Positions 52,506 through 61,192 of a stretch of DNA of 64,000 bases are shown here, piece after piece. The notes under the pieces were generated by a model, which was given only the letters and a program-made list of their open reading frames with translations, did no database searches and had not been told where the DNA came from. This DNA is from Streptomyces sp. ADI95-17. Its GTDB lineage: Bacteria; Actinomycetota; Actinomycetes; Streptomycetales; Streptomycetaceae. Location of the stretch: positions 561,617 to 625,616 of the forward strand of contig NZ_ML123045.1 of NCBI RefSeq assembly GCF_003846175.1, given 5' to 3'. Within the stretch, counting starts at the first letter, position 1. Each line of letters starts with the position of its first letter. Made by a program: the position numbers and the translations under genes.

Positions 52506-53575
52506 CCGTTCCCGAGCAGACCGAGCACCTCGTACTGCCCGGGGTCCTCACCGCGGAGGAGGCCGCCGAGACCGTCGCGGCCCTGCTCGCCGTGCAGTGC
52601 GAGGACGGCGCCCTGCCCTGGTTCCGCGGTCACCACCTCGACCCGTGGGACCACACCGAGGCCGCCATGGCCCTCGACGTGGCGGGTGAGCACGCCGCCG
52701 CGGAGCGCGCGTACGACTGGCTGGCCCGGCACCAGAACGAGGACGGATCCTGGTACGCCGCGTACCACGACGGAGACCCGGACCGGCCGACCGACCGTTC
52801 GCTGGAGACCAACTTCTGCGCGTACGTGGCCGTCGGCGTCTGGCACCACTACCTCGCCACCGGCGACGACGCGTTCGTCGACCGGATGTGGCCGACCGTC
52901 TACGCCGCCGTCGAATTCGTCCTGCGGCTCCAGCAGCCCGGCGGCCAGATCGGCTGGAAGCGCGAAGCCGACGGAACCCCCGTCGACGACGCGCTGCTGA
53001 CCGGCTGCTCCTCCATCCACCAGGCGCTGCGCTGCGCGCTCGCCATCGCCGAACGGCGCGAAGAGCCGCAGCCCGACTGGGAGTTGGCGACCGGTGCGCT
53101 GAGCCACGCGATCCGCAGCCACCCGGAACGCTTCCTGGACAAGAGCCGCTACTCGATGGACTGGTACTACCCGGTCCTCGGCGGAGCGCTCACCGCGGCG
53201 GCCGCCAAGGAGCGGATCGAGGAGGGCTGGGACCGCTTCGTGGTCCCCGGTCTCGGGGTGCGCTGCGTCCTGCCCAACCCGTGGGTGACCGGCGGCGAGA
53301 GCTGCGAACTCGCCCTGGCGCTCTGGGTGATGGGCGAGTCCGACCGGGCGCTGGAGATCCTCCAGTCCATCCAGCATCTGCGCGCCGAGGGCGGCATGTA
53401 CTGGACCGGGTACGTCTTCGAGGGCAACCGGGCGTTCTGGCCCCAGGAGCTCACCACCTGGACCGCCGGATCGCTGCTGCTCGCGGTCGCCGCGCTCGGC
53501 GGCGACGAGGCGACCGCGGAGGTCTTCGGCGGCGAACACCTGCCGCGCGGGCTGGAGCCCGACTGCTGCCGTTAG
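52502..53575 (+). CDS. Alpha/alpha-toroid protein, annotated prenyltransferase-like; possibly six-hairpin glycosidase
   Basis: A 357-residue soluble protein with repeated helical hairpins: DHTEAAMALDVAGEHAAAER, HHYLATGDDAFVDRMWPTVY, VEFVLRLQQPGGQIGWKREA and WATAG-type repeats near the end (ELTTWTAGSLLLAVAALGG). QNEDGSWYAAYHDG resembles both terpene-cyclase QW motifs and glucoamylase-type repeats. No DxDD is seen. No signal peptide. Translation is coupled to the methyltransferase. The gene order suggests glycolipid or glycan tailoring. A 12-bp hairpin ends the operon. Confidence 0.75.
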   Translation: MTVPEQTEHLVLPGVLTAEEAAETVAALLAVQCEDGALPWFRGHHLDPWDHTEAAMALDVAGEHAAAERAYDWLARHQNEDGSWYAAYHDGDPDRPTDRSLETNFCAYVAVGVWHHYLATGDDAFVDRMWPTVYAAVEFVLRLQQPGGQIGWKREADGTPVDDALLTGCSSIHQALRCALAIAERREEPQPDWELATGALSHAIRSHPERFLDKSRYSMDWYYPVLGGALTAAAAKERIEEGWDRFVVPGLGVRCVLPNPWVTGGESCELALALWVMGESDRALEILQSIQHLRAEGGMYWTGYVFEGNRAFWPQELTTWTAGSLLLAVAALGGDEATAEVFGGEHLPRGLEPDCCR

Positions 53576-53597
53576 TCCGGGTACCGGCCGGGTGGCC

Positions 53598-53629
53598 GGG
53601 GGAAGCGGCACTCGACCGCCGCTTCCCCC
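53598..53629 (+). terminator. Perfect 12-bp hairpin after the glycosyltransferase operon
   Basis: GGGGGAAGCGGC (53598-53609) pairs exactly with 53618-53629 around an eight-base loop, 23 bp after the stop of the toroid gene. Confidence 0.75.
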
Positions 53630-53731
53630 AGCCGCATCCGCATTCCGTGCGGATCCCTATGCCGCAGTGCCGAGCACGGCATACAGGGCGTAGAGCACCA
53701 CGGGAAGCGCACCCAGTCGCCCGACGGTCCG

Positions 53732-56653
53732 GTGGCACTGCGCTTCAGCGTACTCGGCCCGGTGCGCGCCTGGCGCGGAAACGAAGCACTGCCGAGCGGA
53801 TCACCGCAGCAGCGTGGCCTGTTGGCCGCCCTGCTGCTGCGCGAGGGCCGTACGGCGACCGCGGCCGAACTGATCGACGCGCTGTGGGGCGACGAGCCCC
53901 CGTCGCAGGGGCTGGCCGCCATCCGGACATATGCCTCCCGTCTGCGCAAGGTCCTCGACCCGGGCGTCCTGGTGAGCGAGTCGGGCGGTTACGCGATCCG
54001 GGGCCTGCCCGATGGAGCCCTGGACCTGTCGACGGTGCAGGATCTCGCGGAGCGGGCGGAGCGGGCGGAGCGGGCCAGAGCGGACGGGGAGCCGGGCCAC
54101 GCGAGTGACCTGCTCCGCAGGGCGCTGGCCCTGTGGGACGGCGAGCCGCTGTCGGGGGTGCCGGGCCCGTACGCGGAGGCTCAGCGCATCCGTCTGGAGG
54201 AGTGGCGCCTCCAACTGATCGAATTCCGCCTGCACATGGAGCTGGAGCAGGGCCACCACGCGGAAGCGGTCTCGGAACTCACCTCGCTGACGGCGGTGCA
54301 TCCGCTGCGCGAGCAGCTGCGGGAACTGCTGATGCTGGCGCTGTACCGCAGCGGCCGCCAGGCGGAGGCACTGGCGGTCTACGCCGACACCAGACGGCTG
54401 CTGGCGGACGAACTGGGCGTGGACCCCCGCCCCGCCCTGGCGGAGCTGCAGCACCGGATCCTGCAGGCGGACCCGGCCTTGGCAGAACACTCCGCCCCGG
54501 AGCCCGGGTCGGCCCCGGCCCCCGTCCGGCCCGCCCAACTCCCCGCGACGGTGCCCGACTTCACAGGCCGTTTGCCGTACGTGGAGGAGCTGGGGGAGGT
54601 GCTGGCATCGGCCAACGGCCAGGTCATGGCGGTGTCGGCCCTCTCGGGAATCGCGGGCGTCGGCAAGACGACGCTGGCGGTGCACGTCGCCCACCGGGCC
54701 CGTTCGGAATTCCCCGACGGCCAGCTGTACGTGGACCTCCAGGGCCTGCGGACGACGCGAACGGAGCCCGAGACGGTCCTGGGTTCCTTCCTGCGCGCCC
54801 TGGGCACGCCGGACGCGGCGATCCCCGACTCCCTGGAGGACCGGGCGGCGCTGTACCGCTCGGTCCTGGACGGGCGGCGGGTGCTGGTGCTCCTGGACAA
54901 CGCGCGCGACGCCGCCCAGGTGAGACCGCTGCTGCCGGGCACGGAGGGGTGCGCCGCGCTGATCACGGCCAGGGGGCACCTGGGCGACCTGGCGGGCGCC
55001 CGGCTGGTGGACGTGGACGTGCTGAGTCCGGAGGAGGCCCTGGAACTGTTCACCAGGATCGTCGGCCACGAACGCGTCGCCGGCGAGCGTGCGGCGGCGC
55101 TCGACGTCGTTGCCGCGTGCGGCTTCCTGCCGCTGGCGATCCGGATCGCGGCGTCGCGGCTGGCGGTGCGGCGGACCTGGACCGTTTCGGTACTGGCCGC
55201 GAAGCTGGCGGACGAGCGGCGGCGACTGGACGAGCTGCAGGCCGGCGACCTGGCGGTGAAGGCCGCCTTCGAGCTGGTCTACGGGCAGCTGGAGTCCGCG
55301 CAGGCACGCGCGTTCCGTCTGCTGGGCCTGGCGGACGGGCCGGACATCTCCTTGCCGGCCGCCGCGTCCATGCTCGGCCTTCCCCAGGAGGACACCGAGG
55401 AACTCCTGGAGTCCCTCGTCGACACATCGCTGGTGGAGTCGGCGGCACCGGGCCGGTACCGGTATCACGACCTGCTCCGCCTCTACGCACGTGCCTGCGC
55501 GGAGCGGGACGAGCAACTGCCGGGGGAGCGGGCGGCGGCCCTGTCCCGGTTGCTCGACTTCTACCTGGCCACCGCGGCGGGCGTGTACGCGCTGGAGCGG
55601 CCCGGCGACCGCCTGATCGAACACCTGGAGACGACCGCCGGCGACGGGCTGGTCTTCACCGACCGGGCCGAGGCGCTGGACTGGCTGTTCGGCGAGGCGA
55701 GGGCACTGCTGTCCGCGGCCCATCAGGCCGTCGACACGGGCGAGTTGCGCAAGGCGGCCGATCTGCTGCTCGCGACGCGGGACCTCGCCGAGTCCGGCAG
55801 CGAATTCAAACGCTACGAGTCGGCGGTCACGGCCCTGCGGGGCGCCGCCGCGGCAGCCGGCGACGAGCGGACCGAGGGCCGGACCCGAACCGCTCTCGCC
55901 CACCTGCACTCCCTCGCGGGCCGCTTCCGGGAGGCGGACCACGAAGCACGCGAGGCAGTGCGGCTCGGCGGTTCGACCGGCGACTCCTGGACCATGGGCG
56001 ACGCGCTCAACAGCAGAGGCGTCATCGCGCTCTATCAGAACCGGCACGAGGACGGGGAGGCCCATCTCTCCCGCGCCGTCGAGTACTTCCGTGCGCTCGG
56101 CGACCGCCCCGGAGAGGCCGCCGTCCTGTGCAACCTCTCGCGGATGCACCTCGCGACCGGCCGGACCGCGAGCGCCATCGCACTGGCCCGGCAGGGCATC
56201 GAGATCTACGACGCCATGGGCAGCTCCGTGCGCGGCGCCAACGGTCGCTACGCGCTTGCTCTGGCCCTCACCCGGAGCGGCGAACTGGACCGTGCGAGCG
56301 ACTGCCTCCACGAGGCGCTGGACGTCTTCCGCGAGGGCCGTCAGAAGCTGTGGGAGGGCATGAGCCTGTTCCGTCTGGCCGAGGTCGACCTCGCCGCCCG
56401 GCGCCCGGCGCAGGCCGCGGCCAACGCCGAGACGGCGCTGATCGCGCTGGGCGGAATCGGTGGGGAGTGGCGTCGGGCCAACGTGCTGACCGTGCTCGGC
56501 CACGCACTTTCGGAACTGGGCCAGACCGGCCGCGCAGTCGCTTCGTGGAACGAGGCGCTCGACGTCTACGAGCGGCTGCACGCCCCGGAGGCCGAGGCGG
56601 TGCGCACGCTGCTCCTCGACGGGCACCGGGACCGGACGTACAGCGTCGCCTGA
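53732..56653 (+). CDS. AfsR/SARP-type regulator with NB-ARC and TPR domains
   Basis: A 973-residue regulator. Residues about 1-95 are an OmpR-type DNA-binding domain (LLAALLLREGRTATAAELID). A BTAD domain follows to about 245 (PLREQLRELLMLALYRSGRQAEALAVYAD). The NTPase domain spans about 275-560 with Walker A GIAGVGKTTLAVH, Walker B RVLVLLDNA and GFLPLAIRIA. The C-terminal third is TPR-like (RFREADHEAREAVRLGG). Such regulators activate secondary metabolism. The GTG at 53732 lacks a strong ribosome site. It is transcribed in the same direction as the glycosyltransferase operon but after a terminator. Confidence 0.87.
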   Translation: MALRFSVLGPVRAWRGNEALPSGSPQQRGLLAALLLREGRTATAAELIDALWGDEPPSQGLAAIRTYASRLRKVLDPGVLVSESGGYAIRGLPDGALDLSTVQDLAERAERAERARADGEPGHASDLLRRALALWDGEPLSGVPGPYAEAQRIRLEEWRLQLIEFRLHMELEQGHHAEAVSELTSLTAVHPLREQLRELLMLALYRSGRQAEALAVYADTRRLLADELGVDPRPALAELQHRILQADPALAEHSAPEPGSAPAPVRPAQLPATVPDFTGRLPYVEELGEVLASANGQVMAVSALSGIAGVGKTTLAVHVAHRARSEFPDGQLYVDLQGLRTTRTEPETVLGSFLRALGTPDAAIPDSLEDRAALYRSVLDGRRVLVLLDNARDAAQVRPLLPGTEGCAALITARGHLGDLAGARLVDVDVLSPEEALELFTRIVGHERVAGERAAALDVVAACGFLPLAIRIAASRLAVRRTWTVSVLAAKLADERRRLDELQAGDLAVKAAFELVYGQLESAQARAFRLLGLADGPDISLPAAASMLGLPQEDTEELLESLVDTSLVESAAPGRYRYHDLLRLYARACAERDEQLPGERAAALSRLLDFYLATAAGVYALERPGDRLIEHLETTAGDGLVFTDRAEALDWLFGEARALLSAAHQAVDTGELRKAADLLLATRDLAESGSEFKRYESAVTALRGAAAAAGDERTEGRTRTALAHLHSLAGRFREADHEAREAVRLGGSTGDSWTMGDALNSRGVIALYQNRHEDGEAHLSRAVEYFRALGDRPGEAAVLCNLSRMHLATGRTASAIALARQGIEIYDAMGSSVRGANGRYALALALTRSGELDRASDCLHEALDVFREGRQKLWEGMSLFRLAEVDLAARRPAQAAANAETALIALGGIGGEWRRANVLTVLGHALSELGQTGRAVASWNEALDVYERLHAPEAEAVRTLLLDGHRDRTYSVA

Positions 56654-56828
56654 CGGGACCGCCGCACCGGCCGGTCCTCATGTCCCCGTCGTGTGCCCCG
56701 CACCGGGAACCCGGACGGCGTTTCCCGAGTGGCACGCCGTTCCGGGCCGGGCGAACCTTACCGAGAGTGGCCAAAAGCGTCACTCCCTGTACAGATCGCC
56801 CTGATGTGCCCGGCCAGGGAGGCCCGCT

Positions 56829-57395
56829 GTGCCCAGTTCCGCCGCGACCGGTCCCGTACCGCTCCGCCGTCCGATCGTCTCGCTGCTGCTGTCCTGCGCC
56901 CTCGTCGTGGGCGCCACCGCGTGCGGCGGTGGCGACAAGAGCGGTGCGAGCAGTTCGGCGTCCCCGAGCGGCACCTCGTCGGCCGAGGCGCAGAAGTTCG
57001 CCAAGACCCGGTTCGTCACCAACGCGGGGCTGGCGGCCGGTGCGACGTACCAGTGGATCGTGAGGCCCTACCGGGCGGGCAAGTTCAAGAAGGGTGCCGA
57101 CGGGCGGACGTTCGCGCTGGTCAAGGCGGGGCTCGCGGGTGGCTTCGCCTACAACCGGCTGAAGGCGGCGACGGTCAACGCCAAGGGCGACCCGCTGCTT
57201 TCCAAGGCGGTCGCGCCGCTGACGGCGGGCATCGAATCGCTCAAGGGACTCGCCGACAAGCTCCGCAAGGGCCAGGCGGGCGAGGGCGACATCGGCGCCT
57301 TCGAGAGCGTGATCAGCGGCATCAAGGACGCGGGCCGGAGCGCCGGTGCGGAGGTCAAGGACAAGGTGCCCACGACCTCACAACTCGGCGGATAA
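56829..57395 (+). CDS. Putative secreted lipoprotein
   Basis: A 188-residue protein with a signal sequence (IVSLLLSCALVVGATACGGG) and a lipobox Cys, then a Ser/Gly linker and a helical domain with repeated KAGLAGGFAYNRLKAA and LSKAVAPLTAGIESLKGLADKL. No family is recognised. The gene stands alone. GTG at 56829 begins just before the signal sequence. Confidence 0.75.
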   Translation: MPSSAATGPVPLRRPIVSLLLSCALVVGATACGGGDKSGASSSASPSGTSSAEAQKFAKTRFVTNAGLAAGATYQWIVRPYRAGKFKKGADGRTFALVKAGLAGGFAYNRLKAATVNAKGDPLLSKAVAPLTAGIESLKGLADKLRKGQAGEGDIGAFESVISGIKDAGRSAGAEVKDKVPTTSQLGG

Positions 57396-57436
57396 ACAGT
57401 GGGGTTCGGCCCGTGATCGGGATTAGGGTGCGCGAC

Positions 57437-58237
57437 ATGAGCCCACTCACGCAGGACCCCACGCAGGACCTCACGCACGACCGCTACTGCGACGAGATCA
57501 TCGCCCGCACGGACGCGTTGCGGGCCACCATCCGTGGCGCGGACCTCGGCGCGACCGTACCGACCTGCCCCGACTGGACCCTGCGCGAACTCGTCCTCCA
57601 CGTCGGCCGGGCCCACCGCTGGGCCGGGGAGATCGTACGTACCCGGGCCACCGAGGCGGTCCCGCACGAGCAGGTACCGGACTCCGCCCCGGGGAGCGAC
57701 GACCCCGCCGCGCTCGACGCCTGGCTGGCTGACGGCGCGGCCGGCACCGTCGGGGCGGTGCGGGCCGCGGGCCCGGGACAGAAGGTGTGGTCCTGGGCCT
57801 GGGAGGGAAGCACCGGCTTCTGGGCGCGCCGAATGGCACACGAGACGATCGTCCACCACGCCGACGCGGCGATCACCGCCGGGACCGGGTACGAGGTGGC
57901 GCCGGACCTGGCCGCCGACACGATCGAGGAATGGCTGGAGATCGTCGACTTCGCCCGGAGCGCGGGCGACGCGCACGCGATCGAGCTGACCGGGGCCGGG
58001 CGCTCCATCCACCTCCACGCCACGGACGTGCCGGGCGCCGAATGGCTGATCGAGCTCGGCGAGGACGGCTTCACCTGGCGGCGCGCCCACGAGAAGGCGA
58101 CCGTCGCGCTGCGGGGCCCGCTCACCGACGTCATGCTGGTCTTCAACCGGCGTCTGGCGGCCGACAGCGACCGGGTAGAGGTGCTCGGTGACACGGAGCT
58201 GCTGGACTTCTGGCTGGAGCGCGCCTCCTTCGGCTGA
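57437..58237 (+). CDS. Maleylpyruvate isomerase family mycothiol-dependent enzyme
   Basis: A 266-residue DinB-fold protein. The N-terminal metal-site region includes TCPDWTLRELVLHVGRAHRWA. RRMAHETIVHHADAAI carries the second His cluster. The C-terminal MDMPI/SCP2-like domain ends MLVFNRRLAADSDRVEVLGD. The family uses mycothiol as a cofactor; individual substrates vary. Start 57437 precedes a short DPTQDLTH repeat. The upstream frame is open without support. Confidence 0.82.
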   Translation: MSPLTQDPTQDLTHDRYCDEIIARTDALRATIRGADLGATVPTCPDWTLRELVLHVGRAHRWAGEIVRTRATEAVPHEQVPDSAPGSDDPAALDAWLADGAAGTVGAVRAAGPGQKVWSWAWEGSTGFWARRMAHETIVHHADAAITAGTGYEVAPDLAADTIEEWLEIVDFARSAGDAHAIELTGAGRSIHLHATDVPGAEWLIELGEDGFTWRRAHEKATVALRGPLTDVMLVFNRRLAADSDRVEVLGDTELLDFWLERASFG

Positions 58238-58270
58238 GCGCCCCGGCCCGTGCCGCGCGCCGCTGCCCCG

Positions 58271-58354
58271 GCCCGTTCTCTGCCCGGCCCGTTCTGCACG
58301 CCGACCCGTTCTGCACGCCGACCCGTTCTGCACGCCGGCCCGTTCTGCGTGCCG
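58271..58354. repeat. 17-bp tandem repeat (5 units) downstream of the isomerase-like gene
   Basis: Five consecutive units, the first shortened, with core CCCGTTCTGCACGCCG and an exact 17-base period at 58287, 58304, 58321 and 58338. Confidence 0.88.
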
Positions 58355-58418
58355 GGCAGGGCTGAGCGAAGCTGGATGGGACAAGCCGTAGTGTCCGGCG
58401 GCCCCGGTGGAGGTGCCG

Positions 58419-59495
58419 ATGGAGCCAGTCCGTGCCCTGAAACGGATCGCCTTCCTGCTGGAACGCGGCAGGGCCGACACCTACCGCGTGCGGGCCTTCC
58501 GCGCTGCCGCCGACGCGGTGGCCGCGATGGCGGACGGCGAGGCCGGGCGGCGGGCGGCGGCCGGTTCGCTGGAGGCGGTCAAGGGCATCGGGCCGAAGAC
58601 CGCGCAGGTGATCCGGGAGGCGGTGGCCGGGGACGTACCCGGTTATCTCGAACGGCTGGAGGAGGAGGCCGCGGCCCGGCCCGACGAGGGCGGCGCGGAC
58701 CTCCTCGCGCTCCAGCGCGGCGACTGCCATCTGCACTCCGACTGGTCGGACGGCGGCAGCCCGATCGAGGAGATGGGCCGCACCGCGGCGGAGCTGGGCC
58801 ACGAGTGGGCGGCCCTCACCGACCACTCGCCCCGGCTGACCGTCGCCAACGGGCTCTCCCCGGACCGGCTGCGCCGGCAGCTGGCACAGGTCGCCGAGCT
58901 GAACGCGCGGTGGGCGCCGTTCCGGCTGCTCACCGGCATCGAGTGCGACATCCTCCCCGACGGCTCCCTTGACCAGGAGGACGAGCTGCTGGAACAGCTT
59001 GACGTCGTGGTGGTCTCCGCCCACTCCAAGCTGCGGATGGACCCTGCCCCGATGACCAGGCGCCTGATCGCGGCCGTCCGCCACCCCCGGGCGAACATCC
59101 TCGGGCACTGCACGGGGCGGCTGCTCGCGGACCGGAAGCGCCCGGAGTCCCGGTTCGACGCGGACGCCGTCTTCGCCGCCTGCGCGGAGGCCGGGACCGC
59201 GGTGGAGATCAACAGCCGGCCGGAACGGCTCGACCCGCCCCGCAGGCTGCTGAGCCGCGCCGTCGCGGCGGGCACCCTCTTCGCTATCGACACCGACGCC
59301 CACGCACCCGGGCAGCTGGACTGGCAGATCCACGGCTGCGCCCGCGCCGAGGAGTGCCTGGTCCCGGCGGAACGCGTCGTCACCACCTGGCCGGCCGGTG
59401 AACTCCTGGCCTGGTCGCGCGGGGGCACGATCCCGGAGCGGGCCCGCTCCGGGGCGGACGGGGCCGTCGGCGCGGCTCCGGGACAGGAACGGTGA
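58419..59495 (+). CDS. PHP-domain protein with N-terminal HhH segment (PolX C-terminal-like)
   Basis: A 358-residue protein. Residues about 1-75 resemble the HhH/8-kDa region of PolX (ADTYRVRAFRAAADAVAAMA, KGIGPKTAQVIREAVAGDVP). The PHP phosphoesterase core has DCHLHSDWSDG, ALTDHSP, LLTGIECDILPDGSLD, VVSAHSKL, ILGHCTGR and IDTDAHAPGQLDW, with metal-binding His and Asp in place. The polymerase palm is absent. It could be a 3'-phosphatase or nuclease. The ATG at 58419 has GGAGG five bases upstream. Confidence 0.83.
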   Translation: MEPVRALKRIAFLLERGRADTYRVRAFRAAADAVAAMADGEAGRRAAAGSLEAVKGIGPKTAQVIREAVAGDVPGYLERLEEEAAARPDEGGADLLALQRGDCHLHSDWSDGGSPIEEMGRTAAELGHEWAALTDHSPRLTVANGLSPDRLRRQLAQVAELNARWAPFRLLTGIECDILPDGSLDQEDELLEQLDVVVVSAHSKLRMDPAPMTRRLIAAVRHPRANILGHCTGRLLADRKRPESRFDADAVFAACAEAGTAVEINSRPERLDPPRRLLSRAVAAGTLFAIDTDAHAPGQLDWQIHGCARAEECLVPAERVVTTWPAGELLAWSRGGTIPERARSGADGAVGAAPGQER

Positions 59496-59499
59496 AGCC

Positions 59500-60072
59500 A
59501 TGACGGCCACGAGCGTGCGAGGCATCGACCACATCGGGGTCACGGTCCCCGACCTGGAGACCGCGACCCTCTTCCTCACGAGGGCCTTCGGCGCCGAGGT
59601 GCTCTACGACACCCTGCGCCGCCAGGACGGCCCGAACGGCGGCCCGGACGTCGAGCGCCGCCTCGGCGTCCCGGCGGGCACCCAGCAGCTGGCGGTCAGG
59701 ATGCTGGCCCTCCCCGGCGGCGGTCCGGGCATCGAGCTCTGCGAGTTCGAGGGCCCCCGCCGCGAACCCCCGGCGCGGCCCTGCGACTTCGGCTGGCAGC
59801 ACGTGGCGCTGTACGCGGACGACCTGGACGCGGCCGTCCGGGACTGCGTGGCCGCGGGCGCCACGCTGCTCGCCGGGGCGCAGCCGCTGCCGGGCCCCGA
59901 GGCGGGGGAGCACAACCGGTTCGCGTATCTGCGCACCCCGTGGGGCAGCACCCTGCAACTCCTCACGTACCCGGACCCCCAGCCGTGGGAGCGCACCGCG
60001 TCACGACGGAGCGCCCGCCCCGCGCGGAGCACCGCCGACACCTGGCCCACCGACCCGGCCCGCCCTAGTTGA
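59500..60072 (+). CDS. VOC (glyoxalase/bleomycin resistance) family protein
   Basis: A 190-residue protein with paired VOC halves. The first half has GIDHIGVTVPDLETATLF with a metal-ligand His. GWQHVALYADDLDAAVRDCVAAGA begins the second half, and RTPWGSTLQLLTYP carries the last ligand region. Its C-terminus has a basic/Ala-rich extension. Substrate unknown. It starts four bases after the PHP gene stop, so they may be co-transcribed, and its end overlaps the convergent LLM gene by eight bases. Confidence 0.82.
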   Translation: MTATSVRGIDHIGVTVPDLETATLFLTRAFGAEVLYDTLRRQDGPNGGPDVERRLGVPAGTQQLAVRMLALPGGGPGIELCEFEGPRREPPARPCDFGWQHVALYADDLDAAVRDCVAAGATLLAGAQPLPGPEAGEHNRFAYLRTPWGSTLQLLTYPDPQPWERTASRRSARPARSTADTWPTDPARPS

Positions 60073-61072
60073 GCTCCGCGAGCACCCGCAGGGTGTGCGG
60101 GTCCGGCGCCGTCACCAGCAGATCGGTGACCGGCCCCTTGCGCCACAACTCCAGGCGCTCCGCGATCCGTCGGCGCGGTCCGACGAGCGAGATCTCGTCC
60201 GCGAACGCGTCCGGCACCGCCAGCACCGCCTCCTCCTTGCGCCCTTCGAGGAACAGCTGCTGGATCCGCCGCGCCTCCTCCTCGAACCCCATCCGCGCCA
60301 TCAGATCGGCGTGGAAGTTACGGGCCGCGTGGCCCATCCCCCCGATGTAGAAGCCGAGCATCGCCTTCACCGGCAGCAGCCCCTCGGCGACATCGTCACA
60401 GACCCGGGCCCGTGCCATCGGCGCGATCATGAATCCGTCGGGCAGGTCCGTGAGCGAGGCCTCGTACACATCGGTGCGCATCGGGGACCAGTACAGCGGC
60501 AGCCAGCCGTCCGCGATCCGGGTCGTCTGCGCGATGTTCCTCGGCCCCTCCGCCCCGAGCAGCACGGGCAGCCCCGGCCGCAGCGGATGGGTGATCGGCT
60601 TCAGCGGCTTGCCCAGCCCGGTGGCGTCCGGACCGCTGTACGGGTGGGAGTGGAACCGGCCGTCCAGCTCCACGGGGGCCTCGCGGCGCAGGACTTGGCG
60701 GATGACGTCGACGTACTCCCGGGTCGCGGTCAGCGGGCTCTTCGGGAACGGCCGCCCGTACCAGCCCTCCACCACCTGCGGCCCGGACAGCCCGAGGCCG
60801 AGCATCATCCGGCCGCCGGAGAGATGGTCGAGGGTGAGGGCGTGCATGGCCGTCGCGGTCGGGGTGCGGGCCGCCATCTGCGCGATGCCGGTGCCCAGCC
60901 GGATCCGGGAGGTGTTCGCGGCGATCCAGGTCAGCGGGGTGAAGGCGTCCGATCCCCAGGCCTCCGCCGTCCACACCGACGCGTACCCCAGCGCCTCGGC
61001 CTCCCTGGCCAGCTCCAGATGGGCCGGGTTCGGGCCCCGGCCCCAGTATCCGAGCGCGAGTCCGAGCCGCAT
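60065..61072 (-). CDS. LLM-class (likely F420-dependent) oxidoreductase
   Basis: A 335-residue TIM-barrel enzyme with LGLALGYWGRGPNPAHLELA, SVWTAEAWGSDAFTPLTWIA, RLGTGIAQMAARTP and MMLGLGLSGPQVVEGWYG, typical of F420-dependent luciferase-like enzymes. It performs hydride transfer on an unknown substrate. A palindrome 21 bp before the start is a possible operator. Related LLM enzymes occur in the mycobacterial KstR regulon, but no KstR motif is visible here. Confidence 0.85.
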   Translation of the reverse strand: MRLGLALGYWGRGPNPAHLELAREAEALGYASVWTAEAWGSDAFTPLTWIAANTSRIRLGTGIAQMAARTPTATAMHALTLDHLSGGRMMLGLGLSGPQVVEGWYGRPFPKSPLTATREYVDVIRQVLRREAPVELDGRFHSHPYSGPDATGLGKPLKPITHPLRPGLPVLLGAEGPRNIAQTTRIADGWLPLYWSPMRTDVYEASLTDLPDGFMIAPMARARVCDDVAEGLLPVKAMLGFYIGGMGHAARNFHADLMARMGFEEEARRIQQLFLEGRKEEAVLAVPDAFADEISLVGPRRRIAERLELWRKGPVTDLLVTAPDPHTLRVLAELN

Positions 61073-61093
61073 GTCCGCCGCCTCCCAGTAGTT

Positions 61094-61108
61094 CTGACGA
61101 TGCGTCAG
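61094..61108. promoter_or_regulatory. 15-bp palindrome before the LLM oxidoreductase
   Basis: CTGACG (61094-61099) and CGTCAG (61103-61108) are exact complements with a three-base spacer, 22 bp upstream of the ATG. The length and position fit a repressor operator. Confidence 0.45.
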
Positions 61109-61192
61109 GAAATCAGGTACGGACGGAGGGTACGACAGCGGCCCCCCGCCCGGAAGGGGCGGAGGGCCGCTGTCGTACTGCCTGTGGCGGGC

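Noticed and set aside
52502..53575. True prenyltransferase or squalene cyclase
   Set aside because: The helical repeats fit an alpha/alpha toroid, but no DxDD or zinc-ligand set is visible. I keep the fold and not the activity.
53801..56626. A 941-codon antisense open frame over the AfsR-like gene
   Set aside because: It shadows a clear multidomain regulator and lacks any recognisable domain or ribosome site.
61072..61150. KstR-type box before the LLM oxidoreductase
   Set aside because: Mycobacterial KstR controls an LLM enzyme, so I looked here, but no AACnnGTT core is present. The palindrome found is of a different type.
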